12,817 nucleotides of DNA from Microcaldota archaeon (GTDB taxonomy: Archaea; Micrarchaeota; Micrarchaeia; Norongarragalinales; UBA8480), in the NCBI GenBank assembly GCA_030697615.1, contig JAUYPK010000136.1, forward strand, positions 1 to 12,817, given 5' to 3'. A program made the position numbers and the translations under genes. The notes beneath the pieces were generated by a model. That model had not been told where the DNA came from and ran no database searches. It saw nothing but the letters and a program-made list of their open reading frames with translations. Shown here piece after piece: positions 7,031 through 12,817 of this stretch; position 1 is the first letter of the stretch; each line of letters starts with the position of its first letter.

Positions 7031-8256
7031 AATTTGAACACCTTCTTGCATTTTTTAAGGCCGTTTACAAGTTTGTCAACGTCTTCCATAGTGTTGTAAA
7101 TGTGGAACGATGCACGGCATGTCGCTGTTACGCCGAGTGTTTCCATTAGCGGTTGGCAACAGTGGTGGCCAGAGCGAATTGCAATTCCTTCTTCGTCTAA
7201 GATGCTGCTTACGTCGTGGCTATGCATGTCGCCAACATTGAAACTCACCACCCCGCAGCGGTTTTCAAGCGGACCATAAATCGTAACAAACGGTAGTTTT
7301 TGCAATTCTTCCAAGCAGTAGCTTACAAGTTCAGCGTTGTACCTCTCAACTTTCTTCATTCCGATTTTTTCAAGATATTCAATTGCGGCTCCAAGTCCAA
7401 CTGCGCCTGCTATGTTGGAAGTGCCAGCTTCAAACTTCCAAGGCACATCATTCCACGTTGCGGTTTGTTTTGTTACGGTTTTAATCATGTGCCCGCCGGT
7501 TTGGTATGGTGGCATATTTTCAAGATGTTCGCGCTTGCCGTAAACTGCACCTATTCCTGTTGGAGAAAGCATCTTGTGGCCGGAAAACGCAGCGAAATCC
7601 GCGCCAATAGTGGCAAAGTTAAGTGGTAAATGCGGCGCTGATTGCGCTGCGTCGAGCACTACGCTTACACCGCGTTTCTTTGCCATTTTGGTTAGTTTTT
7701 CAACTGGATTAATTGTTCCCAAAACATTTGAAACGTGCGTAAATGAAAAAATTGCAGGTTGTTTTTCGAGTTTTGCAGCTGCGTCGTTGAGGTTCAGTGT
7801 GCCGTCTGTGTTTATTTCTACAAATTCGAGCTTTGCTTTTTTCCTCGCTGCTAGTTGCTGCCATGGAACTAAGTTTGAGTGGTGTTCCATTTCTGTGATT
7901 AAAATAGTGTCGCCGCTTTTCACGTTTTGTTCGCCAAACGTTGCGGCAATTAAGTTTATTCCCTCTGTTGCGCCGCGGACAAAAACAATTTCTTCACTCT
8001 TTGCTTCAACGAACTTTGCAGTTTTTTCCCTTGCGTCTTCATACATTTGTGTTGCCTTTTCGCTTAGGTAATGGACGCCGCGGTGGATGTTAGCGTTGTA
8101 ATGTTCGTAAAACTCCTTTTCACTTGCGATTACGTTTGCTGGTTTTTGTGAGGTGCTTGCGCTGTCAAGATAAACCAGCGGCTTGCCGCGAATCTTTTGG
8201 TTTAAGATTGGAAAGTCGCTTTTGTAATTGTAATTATTATTTACGTTTTTTGCCAT
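7027..8256 (-). CDS. sufS: Cysteine desulfurase SufS (group II)
   Basis: This PLP enzyme removes sulfur from cysteine as an enzyme-bound persulfide and releases alanine. At 409 residues it has normal length. Visible features are the N-terminal YLDSASTSQKP (29-39), ANIHRGVHYLS (55-65), the PLP-stacking region EMEHHSN (122-128), LDAAQSAPH (201-209), the PLP lysine in SGHKMLSPTG (Lys228), and the catalytic loop RSGHHCCQPLM (361-371) with Cys366 as the likely persulfide carrier. The RSGHHC form and short loop identify group II (SufS/CsdA) rather than IscS. Cys367 beside it is unusual-looking but need not matter. The gene overlaps sufD by 16 bases and has GGTGG eight bases before its ATG. The partner is presumably the SufU-like protein, since no SufE is visible. 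Confidence 0.96.
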   Translation of the reverse strand: MAKNVNNNYNYKSDFPILNQKIRGKPLVYLDSASTSQKPANVIASEKEFYEHYNANIHRGVHYLSEKATQMYEDAREKTAKFVEAKSEEIVFVRGATEGINLIAATFGEQNVKSGDTILITEMEHHSNLVPWQQLAARKKAKLEFVEINTDGTLNLNDAAAKLEKQPAIFSFTHVSNVLGTINPVEKLTKMAKKRGVSVVLDAAQSAPHLPLNFATIGADFAAFSGHKMLSPTGIGAVYGKREHLENMPPYQTGGHMIKTVTKQTATWNDVPWKFEAGTSNIAGAVGLGAAIEYLEKIGMKKVERYNAELVSYCLEELQKLPFVTIYGPLENRCGVVSFNVGDMHSHDVSSILDEEGIAIRSGHHCCQPLMETLGVTATCRASFHIYNTMEDVDKLVNGLKKCKKVFKL

Positions 8257-8966
8257 TTTTCTTCCACCATTTCGCTAGTGTTAAAAGGAAGCTGCGAAAA
8301 TGCACGTTGCAGGAATCCAAGCGCGATTATTTTTTCACTTTCTTTTTCGCTTAAGCCACGTGACTCGCAGTAAAATAGCTGTTCTTGTGAAATTTTTGTA
8401 GTTGACGCAGCGTGACCAGCTTTTACGTCGTTCGCTTCGATTTCCAATGCTGGAATGCTTTCAGCGCGGCAGTTTTTATCAAGCAGCAACGCGTGGCTTG
8501 CAAAAAAAGCGTTTGCCTGCTGGCCGGTTTTTTCAATTTTTATATTGCCTAGAGATTTTGCGCGTGACTTGCCTTTCAACGCGCCGTAGATGTTTGTTTT
8601 GGAAGTTGTTGAAGGTGCAACGTGGTTGACAATTGTATTTATCGTAATGTTTTCTTCGTGGTTCCCTAAGAACATCGCGCCTATATTTGCAGAAGCGCCT
8701 TGGCCGTTTAAGTTGAGCTGGGTTTCAACATTGCTACTTTCAAGGCATACTATGCCAAGTTCGAGCATCGCGTTTTTTTCAAGCGAAATCACGTTTTTTC
8801 CGATGCACGCAGGGGTTGCTATTTGTAGTATTGAAAGTTTTGAGTTTTCGCCAAGGTTTATTTTAAATTCCGTGTTTTCAATTGGTAAAGTTAACGACGT
8901 GGTTTTTCCTGCTGCTACTGTGATCTCTTGAATTTGTGGGGTTTGTTGTTTTTGTAGTTGTTGCAT
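8241..8966 (-). CDS. sufD: Short SufD-type subunit of the SufBCD complex
   Basis: This is a SufB/SufD-family protein of 241 residues, well short of typical SufD (about 400). The right-handed beta-helix core and C-terminal helical domain are present; the N-terminal domain seems missing or reduced. The family signature is SIPALEIEANDVKAGHAAST (170-189). His185 corresponds by eye to the histidine of E. coli SufD implicated in cluster assembly with SufB. It is followed by ISQEQLFYCESRGLSEKE (192-209), the region that binds SufC. It starts 5 bases after the sufB stop and runs into sufS. It probably forms the B-D heterodimer with SufB, joined by two SufC ATPases. The similar C-terminus in SufB raises a duplication origin, but SufB has the longer N-terminal part and the cysteine, so D is the better call here. 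Confidence 0.88.
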   Translation of the reverse strand: MQQLQKQQTPQIQEITVAAGKTTSLTLPIENTEFKINLGENSKLSILQIATPACIGKNVISLEKNAMLELGIVCLESSNVETQLNLNGQGASANIGAMFLGNHEENITINTIVNHVAPSTTSKTNIYGALKGKSRAKSLGNIKIEKTGQQANAFFASHALLLDKNCRAESIPALEIEANDVKAGHAASTTKISQEQLFYCESRGLSEKESEKIIALGFLQRAFSQLPFNTSEMVEEKWQKT

Positions 8967-8971
8967 TTATT

Positions 8972-10393
8972 TTAGCCAACTCCACCTTCCATTTCAAGTC
9001 GTATTAAATTGTTCAACTCGAGGCTGTATTCGGCTGGCAGTTCTTTTGTCACATCTGCGATGAAACCCAGTACAATCATTGCAGTTGCTTCGCTTTCGCT
9101 AAATCCTCTGCTTCGTAAATAAAACAATTGCTCTTCGCCGATTTTTCCAACATAAGCTTCGTGTGAGATGGTTGAATCTTCTTCGTTTATCTTCATAGTT
9201 GGGTAAGTGTCGCTGCGGGATTTTTCATCTAGGATCAACGCATCGCACTTTACGCTTGAAGCAGTGTCAGTTGCGCCTTTTACTATTTCCACTAAACCCC
9301 TGTAGCTGGTGCGGCCGCCGTCTTTGCAAATTGATTTTGAAATTATGCGCGAAGTGGTGTGTGGGGCTAAGTGTAATGCTTTTCCGCCAGCGTCTTGGTG
9401 TTGTCCTTTTCCTGCAAATGCAATGGAAAGGATGTCGGCTTTTGCGTGTGGTTCGAGTAGGAAAACAGAGGGGTATTTCATTGTGATTTTGCTCCCTAGG
9501 TTTAGGTCAATCCATTCTACCACTGCGTTTTCATACGCATGTGCGCGTTTCGTTACTAGATTGTAAACGTTTGAAGACCAGTTCTGTATAGTTGTGTAGC
9601 GTAATTTTGAGTTTTTCAATGCAACTAACTCCACAACCGCGGCGTGTAGTGAATCAGTTGAATATATTGGGGCAGTGCAGCCTTCCTCGTAAAAAACCTC
9701 TGCGCCTTCGTCTGTAATGATGAGCGTGCGTTCAAATTGCCCCATATTCTTGGCATTGATGCGGAAGTACGCTTGTAATGGTTTTGTCACCTTGACTCCT
9801 TTTGGCACGTAGATAAAACTCCCGCCTGACCAACACGCGGTGTTTAATGCTGCAAATTTATTATCGCTAGCTGGCACAATAGTTCCAAAATATTTCTTTA
9901 CAATTTCGGGATATTGCTTAACTGCGTCGTCCATTGAAAGGAACACAACGCCTTGCTTTTCAAGCGATTCTTGCAATTTATGGTAAACCGACTCAGATTC
10001 ATATTGCGCGCCTACTCCGCCGAGGAATCTTTTTTCCGCTTCTGGAATGCCTAGCCTGTCAAAAGTTTTTTTTATGTTTTCAGGCACTTCTTCCCAAGTT
10101 CTCCCTTGGCCTTCAGTTGGCTTTAAGTAATAAGTGATGTTTTGGAAGTTTATGTGCGATAAGTCCGCCCCCCATGTTGGCATAGCTTTTTTCTCAAACC
10201 ACTTCAATGCCTGTAACCGTTTATCTAACATCCATTGGGGCTCATTTTTAATTTTTGAAATTTCACGCACAACCGCTTCAGTTAAGCCGCTGTCTTTTTT
10301 TGTCCTATGTACCGCTTCTTCTGGGTAGTGGAAGCCGTACTTCTCGGCGTAATCTTCATTGATCTGCAACAAACGTTCATTTTGGTTTTTCAT
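8972..10393 (-). CDS. sufB: Fe-S cluster assembly protein SufB
   Basis: This is the core scaffold subunit of SufBCD; 473 residues from the chosen ATG, normal length. Family signatures are [21 protein letters not shown] near the N-terminus, the central [20 protein letters not shown] segment, [22 protein letters not shown], and the C-terminal core. There Cys383 (in VKCDALIL) matches the cysteine that accepts sulfur in E. coli SufB, and His411-Glu412 (in ISHEAYVG) the acidic site paired with it. [17 protein letters not shown] is the SufC-contact helix region. The frame could be extended by three codons to a TTG at 10400-10402. I prefer the ATG at 10391-10393, preceded by a weak AAAGAT. It lies 15 bases after sufC. 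It is expected to be cytoplasmic. Confidence 0.96.
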   Translation of the reverse strand: MKNQNERLLQINEDYAEKYGFHYPEEAVHRTKKDSGLTEAVVREISKIKNEPQWMLDKRLQALKWFEKKAMPTWGADLSHINFQNITYYLKPTEGQGRTWEEVPENIKKTFDRLGIPEAEKRFLGGVGAQYESESVYHKLQESLEKQGVVFLSMDDAVKQYPEIVKKYFGTIVPASDNKFAALNTACWSGGSFIYVPKGVKVTKPLQAYFRINAKNMGQFERTLIITDEGAEVFYEEGCTAPIYSTDSLHAAVVELVALKNSKLRYTTIQNWSSNVYNLVTKRAHAYENAVVEWIDLNLGSKITMKYPSVFLLEPHAKADILSIAFAGKGQHQDAGGKALHLAPHTTSRIISKSICKDGGRTSYRGLVEIVKGATDTASSVKCDALILDEKSRSDTYPTMKINEEDSTISHEAYVGKIGEEQLFYLRSRGFSESEATAMIVLGFIADVTKELPAEYSLELNNLIRLEMEGGVG

Positions 10394-10408
10394 ATCTTTC
10401 AACTATTG

Positions 10409-11149
10409 TTACTTTTTTGCTTCTTGTGCTTCAATTGCCTTGTAGCCGTGTTTTTCAATCTCGTGAGCAATACTTGCTCCGCCGCTCATTACTACTTTGC
10501 CATCTTTCATCACATGCACAACATCTGGTTCAAGGTAATTAAGCAACCGCGCATAATGCGTGATTACCAACGCTGAAAAACCAGGTTTGCGAAGCGTTTG
10601 CAACGCTTTTGCAACTGTTTTCAATGCATCTGCATCAAGCCCCGAATCCGTTTCGTCGAGAATTGCAAGCGAAGGGTTTGCAAGCATCAGCTGTAATACT
10701 TCTGCGCGTTTCTTTTCTCCTCCTGAAAAACCAACGTTTAACTCGCGGTCAAGAAATTGCTTATCAAAACCAAGTTCCACGCACGTTGCTTCAACTTGCT
10801 TGCGGAACTGAACTGGAGAAAGTTTTTTTTGCCGTGTTTTTGCCATTTGGAACAAAAAATTAAAAACGTTCACGCCTTGGATTTCCATCGGGTATTGAAA
10901 CGCCAGAAACGCTCCTTCCAATGCTCTTTCTTCAGGCTTCATTTTCAAAACATCTTTGCCATTCAACCTAATCTCTCCTTTTGTAACTGTATATTTTGGG
11001 TGGCCGGCGATTATGTAGGAAAGCGTGCTTTTGCCACTGCCATTAGGGCCAAGCAAAGCGTGCACCTCTCCATCCTTTACAGTAAGCGTTACTCCTTTGA
11101 GTATTTCTTTTCCTTCGACGCTTGCGTGTAAATTTTTAATTTCTAACAT
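10409..11149 (-). CDS. sufC: Fe-S assembly ATPase SufC
   Basis: This ABC-type ATPase powers SufBCD and is soluble, not a transporter. Its 246 residues are the usual length. Motifs in order are Walker A GPNGSGKST (34-42), Q-loop Gln85 in AFQYPMEIQGV, the signature FSGGEKKRAEVLQL (141-154), Walker B LAILDETDSGLD (161-172) with Glu166, and the switch His198 in VITHYARLL. The GEKKRAEVLQ and DETDSGLD forms are typical of SufC rather than importers or exporters. It overlaps the end of the HxlR-type regulator by 7 bases and precedes sufB. Confidence 0.97.
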   Translation of the reverse strand: MLEIKNLHASVEGKEILKGVTLTVKDGEVHALLGPNGSGKSTLSYIIAGHPKYTVTKGEIRLNGKDVLKMKPEERALEGAFLAFQYPMEIQGVNVFNFLFQMAKTRQKKLSPVQFRKQVEATCVELGFDKQFLDRELNVGFSGGEKKRAEVLQLMLANPSLAILDETDSGLDADALKTVAKALQTLRKPGFSALVITHYARLLNYLEPDVVHVMKDGKVVMSGGASIAHEIEKHGYKAIEAQEAKK

Positions 11150-11484
11150 TTTACTTTCAACTCTTGCTTTACGTTTGCTTCTACTTTTTCGCTCTTAAAC
11201 GGAGCCCAGCAACTTAACACTTGCCGTACTTTTGGCGCGAGTGAATACTGTACGACAAGCGGCTTTTGCTTTACTATTTTTCTCATCACCATGTCGTTTT
11301 TCTGCAGTTCATCAAGCCTGCTAGATAGTACGCCTTGCGTTATTCCTGGAATGCTGTTTTTTAACTCGTTAAAACCAAGGTTAGCTTTGTAAAGCTCTCT
11401 CACTATTCGTAAGTTCCACTTTTTTTCAAATAATTCAAGCCACGAGAACAACGGGCAACTACAAGTCTTGTGAACACATTCCAT
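11143..11484 (-). CDS. HxlR-type winged-helix regulator with cysteine-rich N-terminus
   Basis: This 113-residue protein has the HxlR family pattern. A Cys precedes the first helix, then KKWNLRIVRELYKANLGFNE (21-40), LKNSIPGITQGVLSSRLDEL (41-60, the recognition helix-turn-helix) and a wing ending in VVQYSLAP (77-84). HxlR proteins are small dimeric DNA-binding regulators, often redox or metabolite sensors using a conserved N-terminal cysteine. Here there are three cysteines, Cys3, Cys8 and Cys10 (C-X4-C-X-C), plus Cys92 and the C-terminal Cys113. It is the first gene of the suf operon and overlaps sufC by 7 bases, so it is likely an autoregulator of Fe-S assembly, in the manner that IscR and SufR control their own operons elsewhere. 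Cluster binding is an inference from the cysteines. GGAG lies 13 bases before the ATG. Confidence 0.85.
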   Translation of the reverse strand: MECVHKTCSCPLFSWLELFEKKWNLRIVRELYKANLGFNELKNSIPGITQGVLSSRLDELQKNDMVMRKIVKQKPLVVQYSLAPKVRQVLSCWAPFKSEKVEANVKQELKVKC

Positions 11485-11507
11485 TGTTTTTTCTACTCTC
11501 CGTTAGA

Positions 11508-11526
11508 GGTTCAAAATTTTCCAACC
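11508..11526. promoter_or_regulatory. Imperfect palindrome near the suf operon start (possible operator)
   Basis: On the plus strand GGTTCAAAATTTTCCAACC has arms GGTT and AACC around the self-complementary AAAATTTT, with unequal 1- and 2-base spacers. It lies where a TATA box at 11537-11544 would place the transcript start. It is a reasonable site for repression by the HxlR-type protein, but the symmetry is imperfect. Confidence 0.3.
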
Positions 11527-11536
11527 CCACTCTGCT

Positions 11537-11544
11537 AAGATATA
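11537..11544 (-). promoter_or_regulatory. Probable TATA box of the suf operon
   Basis: TATATCTT on the minus strand predicts a transcript start near 11514 and a leader of about 30 bases before the HxlR-type gene. A second AT-rich stretch (TTTTTTAATACT, 11554-11565) is an alternative. Confidence 0.4.
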
Positions 11545-11559
11545 GGATTTGCTAGTATT

Positions 11560-11565
11560 AAAAAA
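11560..11565 (-). terminator. Possible U-tract terminator of the mntA-hepT transcript
   Basis: TTTTTT on the minus strand begins about 9 bases after the hepT stop. Archaeal polymerases often stop at such U runs without a hairpin. The tract is short and overlaps the suf promoter region. Confidence 0.3.
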
Positions 11566-11574
11566 GTACTGGCT

Positions 11575-12003
11575 TCAAGGGATGTTGAGCTTTTTAGAAA
11601 TGTGTTCGACAAATTCAGGATAGAATTCAGCTATTTCTTTCATGAGTTCAAAAGCGCGTTTGTCGTTTACCTTTTCGTATCCATGCACTAGTATGTTCCT
11701 GAACCCACGGAATTCCGTAAGTTTGTTTCCCATATTCTTAGTGAAGAAACCCGTTTTGGTAAGCTCTTCGGTCATCAAATAGTAGTCATTTATTGCATTA
11801 GCTGGGCATTTGTTGAATTTACATGTTATTGCAACTACATCCATTGAAGATTCAATTATTTTGTGCGCTAGCCGCTCACAAGCGTTTCTTGCAGTGGTGT
11901 CGCTTATATACTCCTCCGCTTTTGTTGGGAGTGTTTGTCCAAGTTCTTCAAGGTAGTCAAGGATTGACCCTAGTTTTTTTTCTATGCGTTGTTTTTCTTC
12001 CAT
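11575..12003 (-). CDS. hepT: HEPN-domain toxin, HepT type
   Basis: This 142-residue, largely helical HEPN (DUF86/HepT-like) protein has the motif RNILVHGY at residues 102-109. This is the R-X4-H-X-Y form, with Arg102 and His107 as the expected RNase pair and Tyr109 as the residue that is AMPylated in characterised HepT/MntA systems. Residues 1-35 form a likely coiled or helical hairpin, and ARNACERLAHKIIESSMDVV is the second core helix. Known HepT proteins are RNases that cleave cellular RNA and are silenced by the partner nucleotidyltransferase. The start ATG lies within the end of mntA (22-base overlap) and has GGGTGA as Shine-Dalgarno. No key residue is missing, so it appears intact. That it is toxic here is inferred. 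Confidence 0.88.
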   Translation of the reverse strand: MEEKQRIEKKLGSILDYLEELGQTLPTKAEEYISDTTARNACERLAHKIIESSMDVVAITCKFNKCPANAINDYYLMTEELTKTGFFTKNMGNKLTEFRGFRNILVHGYEKVNDKRAFELMKEIAEFYPEFVEHISKKLNIP

Positions 12004-12581
12004 TTTTTCACCCTTTCTAATGGCCCCGTATGTGCTAAGTTATACTGATAAGTGTAGTCGTCGTAGTTTTTTTTCCAGTTCCATAAATACTCGTGCAATT
12101 CGTTTTCATTCCGTGTAAATAGTGTTTTGCCATTTTTAACCACTTCGCCTTTTAGCATTAATGGCAAGTCCTCGAATATTTTTACGTCGTAGTTTTCCGG
12201 CAGAATTCCAGCTACGTTTAGCAACGTGTCTCCCCTTGTCTTTTCACTTGCATGTGGCATAACTAGGCAAAGGTCAACATCTGAAAAAGCGTGGCTCTTA
12301 CCATCCACTTGCGAACCAAACGCAATTACTGCCAGGACGCCTTTATTATTTTCAAGTAATTTGACCGCTTTTTGTCCCAATGCGTTAATAATATTGTCAT
12401 TTGAATTTGTAGATTTTTTTTGGGTTATTTCAGCTTCAATATCTTTTACTAATCGGTATTGGTTGTTCAAGGCAAATACGCCCATGCGCAAAGCGTCGGT
12501 CTTAGACCGCGCGAGTCCAAGTTGCACTGCTTTTTCTAAAATTAATTCAGTTACGCCTGTAAACGCCAAAGTTGTCCTCAT
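11982..12581 (-). CDS. mntA: MNT-domain nucleotidyltransferase antitoxin with N-terminal ribbon-helix-helix-like domain
   Basis: This 199-residue protein has a minimal nucleotidyltransferase domain (about 65-165). The motif GSQVDGKSHAFSDVD (89-103) fits GS-X10-DXD with metal ligands Asp101 and Asp103, and Asp132 in NYDVKIF is the likely third acidic residue. MntA proteins AMPylate HepT to neutralise it. Unlike the usual minimal antitoxin, residues 1-45 begin with a short strand (RTTLAFTG) and two helices, including ARSKTDALRMGVFALNNQY, which resembles a ribbon-helix-helix DNA-binding domain. This suggests the antitoxin also represses its own promoter. The C-terminal tail (165-199) is Trp/Tyr/Lys-rich and not assigned. 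It is first of the pair and overlaps hepT. GTGAT lies just upstream of the ATG. The enzyme call is solid; the RHH call is by pattern only. Confidence 0.83.
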   Translation of the reverse strand: MRTTLAFTGVTELILEKAVQLGLARSKTDALRMGVFALNNQYRLVKDIEAEITQKKSTNSNDNIINALGQKAVKLLENNKGVLAVIAFGSQVDGKSHAFSDVDLCLVMPHASEKTRGDTLLNVAGILPENYDVKIFEDLPLMLKGEVVKNGKTLFTRNENELHEYLWNWKKNYDDYTYQYNLAHTGPLERVKKWKKNNA

Positions 12582-12582
12582 T

Positions 12583-12615
12583 ATGCATCACTAATGCATT
12601 ATTTATGCACTAAAT
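12583..12615. repeat. Three 11-bp tandem ATGCA repeats in the mntA promoter (probable operator)
   Basis: ATGCATCACTA, ATGCATTATTT and ATGCACTAAAT follow one another at 12583, 12594 and 12605, an exact 11-base period. They lie between the mntA TATA box and its start codon, across the predicted transcript start and the Shine-Dalgarno. One-turn-phased short repeats are the usual operator form of ribbon-helix-helix proteins, which fits the N-terminal domain of MntA. Confidence 0.6.
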
Positions 12616-12617
12616 AG

Positions 12618-12625
12618 TTATATAA
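12618..12625 (-). promoter_or_regulatory. Probable TATA box of mntA-hepT
   Basis: TTATATAA (self-complementary) is centred about 40 bases before the mntA ATG and predicts a transcript start near 12596, inside the ATGCA repeats. Confidence 0.5.
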
Positions 12626-12683
12626 TAGCTTTGTTTTGAGTTTTGTCTCGGATTTTTTCTGATATTCTCCCAGTCAATAGGTT

Positions 12684-12693
12684 ACTAATAAAA
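12684..12693 (+). promoter_or_regulatory. Possible TATA-like box of the dehydrogenase gene
   Basis: ACTAATAAAA lies about 40 bases before the ATG at 12729, and AAGGGATT gives a Shine-Dalgarno close to the start. The TATA match is weak. The rest of 12626-12683 shows only T-rich sequence. Confidence 0.3.
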
Positions 12694-12728
12694 ACTGCTA
12701 GCGAGTTGTTTTTGTAAGGGATTGAAAA

Positions 12729-12817
12729 ATGCATCATAAGTGTGGAGCTAAAGTTTCTATTATCGGCGCGGGGTTTGTAGGCTCAACTGCGGCTTACGCT
12801 ATGTTGTTACAACGTGT
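12729..12817 (+). CDS. L-lactate/malate dehydrogenase family, N-terminal fragment (runs off window)
   Basis: Only 29 complete codons are visible, beginning MHHKCGAKVSIIGAGFVG and continuing STAAYAMLLQR. This is the first strand and the glycine-rich NAD-binding loop (G-A-G-F-V-G) of a Rossmann fold. The GAGFVGSTAAYAML wording is closest to NAD-dependent 2-hydroxyacid dehydrogenases of the LDH/MDH superfamily, and leans to L-lactate dehydrogenase. Substrate-specific residues are outside the window. AAGGGATT upstream supports the start. It is divergent from the mntA-hepT pair across 147 bases. Confidence 0.7.
   Translation, partial: MHHKCGAKVSIIGAGFVGSTAAYAMLLQR

Noticed and set aside
7031..7051. 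Upstream seven-codon extension of the PEP-domain gene
   Set aside because: It lies wholly within sufS, while the ATG at 7030 has an ATGA overlap and GGTG upstream.
10394..10402. TTG start three codons upstream for sufB
   Set aside because: The ATG at 10393 is the more usual start codon and still leaves a full-length protein; a TTG start has no better ribosome site.

Overview
The window is a compact, gene-dense stretch that looks archaeal. The evidence is AT-rich TATA-like boxes (one with a purine-rich BRE-like flank) 25-40 bp upstream of starts, GGTG/GGTGA-type Shine-Dalgarno sequences, a probable leaderless gene, and an ACT-domain protein of an archaeal regulator type. Four-base ATGA stop/start overlaps are frequent. 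I cannot name the organism; a small-genome archaeon, perhaps a DPANN-type lineage, is an inference only. There are no RNA genes, CRISPR arrays or insertion sequences, and no gene-free stretch over 300 bases.

Layout: (1) Positions 1-4445, minus strand: an arginine biosynthesis operon in the order argG, argF, argJ-argB fusion, argD (argD runs off the window edge). (2) Positions 4446-4594: a divergent promoter region. (3) Positions 4595-5197, plus strand: an ACT-domain protein, a candidate amino-acid-responsive regulator of the arg operon. (4) Positions 5184-11484, minus strand: a suf Fe-S assembly operon in the order HxlR-type regulator, sufC, sufB, sufD, sufS, a stand-alone PEP-utilising mobile-domain protein, and an IscU/SufU scaffold. 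(5) Positions 11575-12581, minus strand: an MntA/HepT toxin-antitoxin pair. Its MNT antitoxin carries an N-terminal ribbon-helix-helix-like domain, and its promoter carries three 11-bp-phased ATGCA repeats. (6) From 12729, plus strand: the start of an L-lactate/malate dehydrogenase.

How the genes work together: ArgJ recycles the acetyl group from N-acetylornithine to glutamate, ArgB phosphorylates the N-acetylglutamate, ArgD makes N-acetylornithine, and ArgF and ArgG carry ornithine to argininosuccinate. ArgC and ArgH are not in the window. In the suf operon SufS supplies sulfur, SufU probably accepts it, and SufBCD is the ATP-driven assembly complex.

The most notable points are: the ArgJ-ArgB fusion, in which ArgJ self-cleavage should leave the kinase attached to the ArgJ beta chain, with an A7 homopolymer at the junction; the PEP phosphohistidine-domain protein translationally coupled inside a suf operon; a cysteine-rich HxlR regulator heading that operon; and the RHH-MNT fusion with a matching tandem operator.
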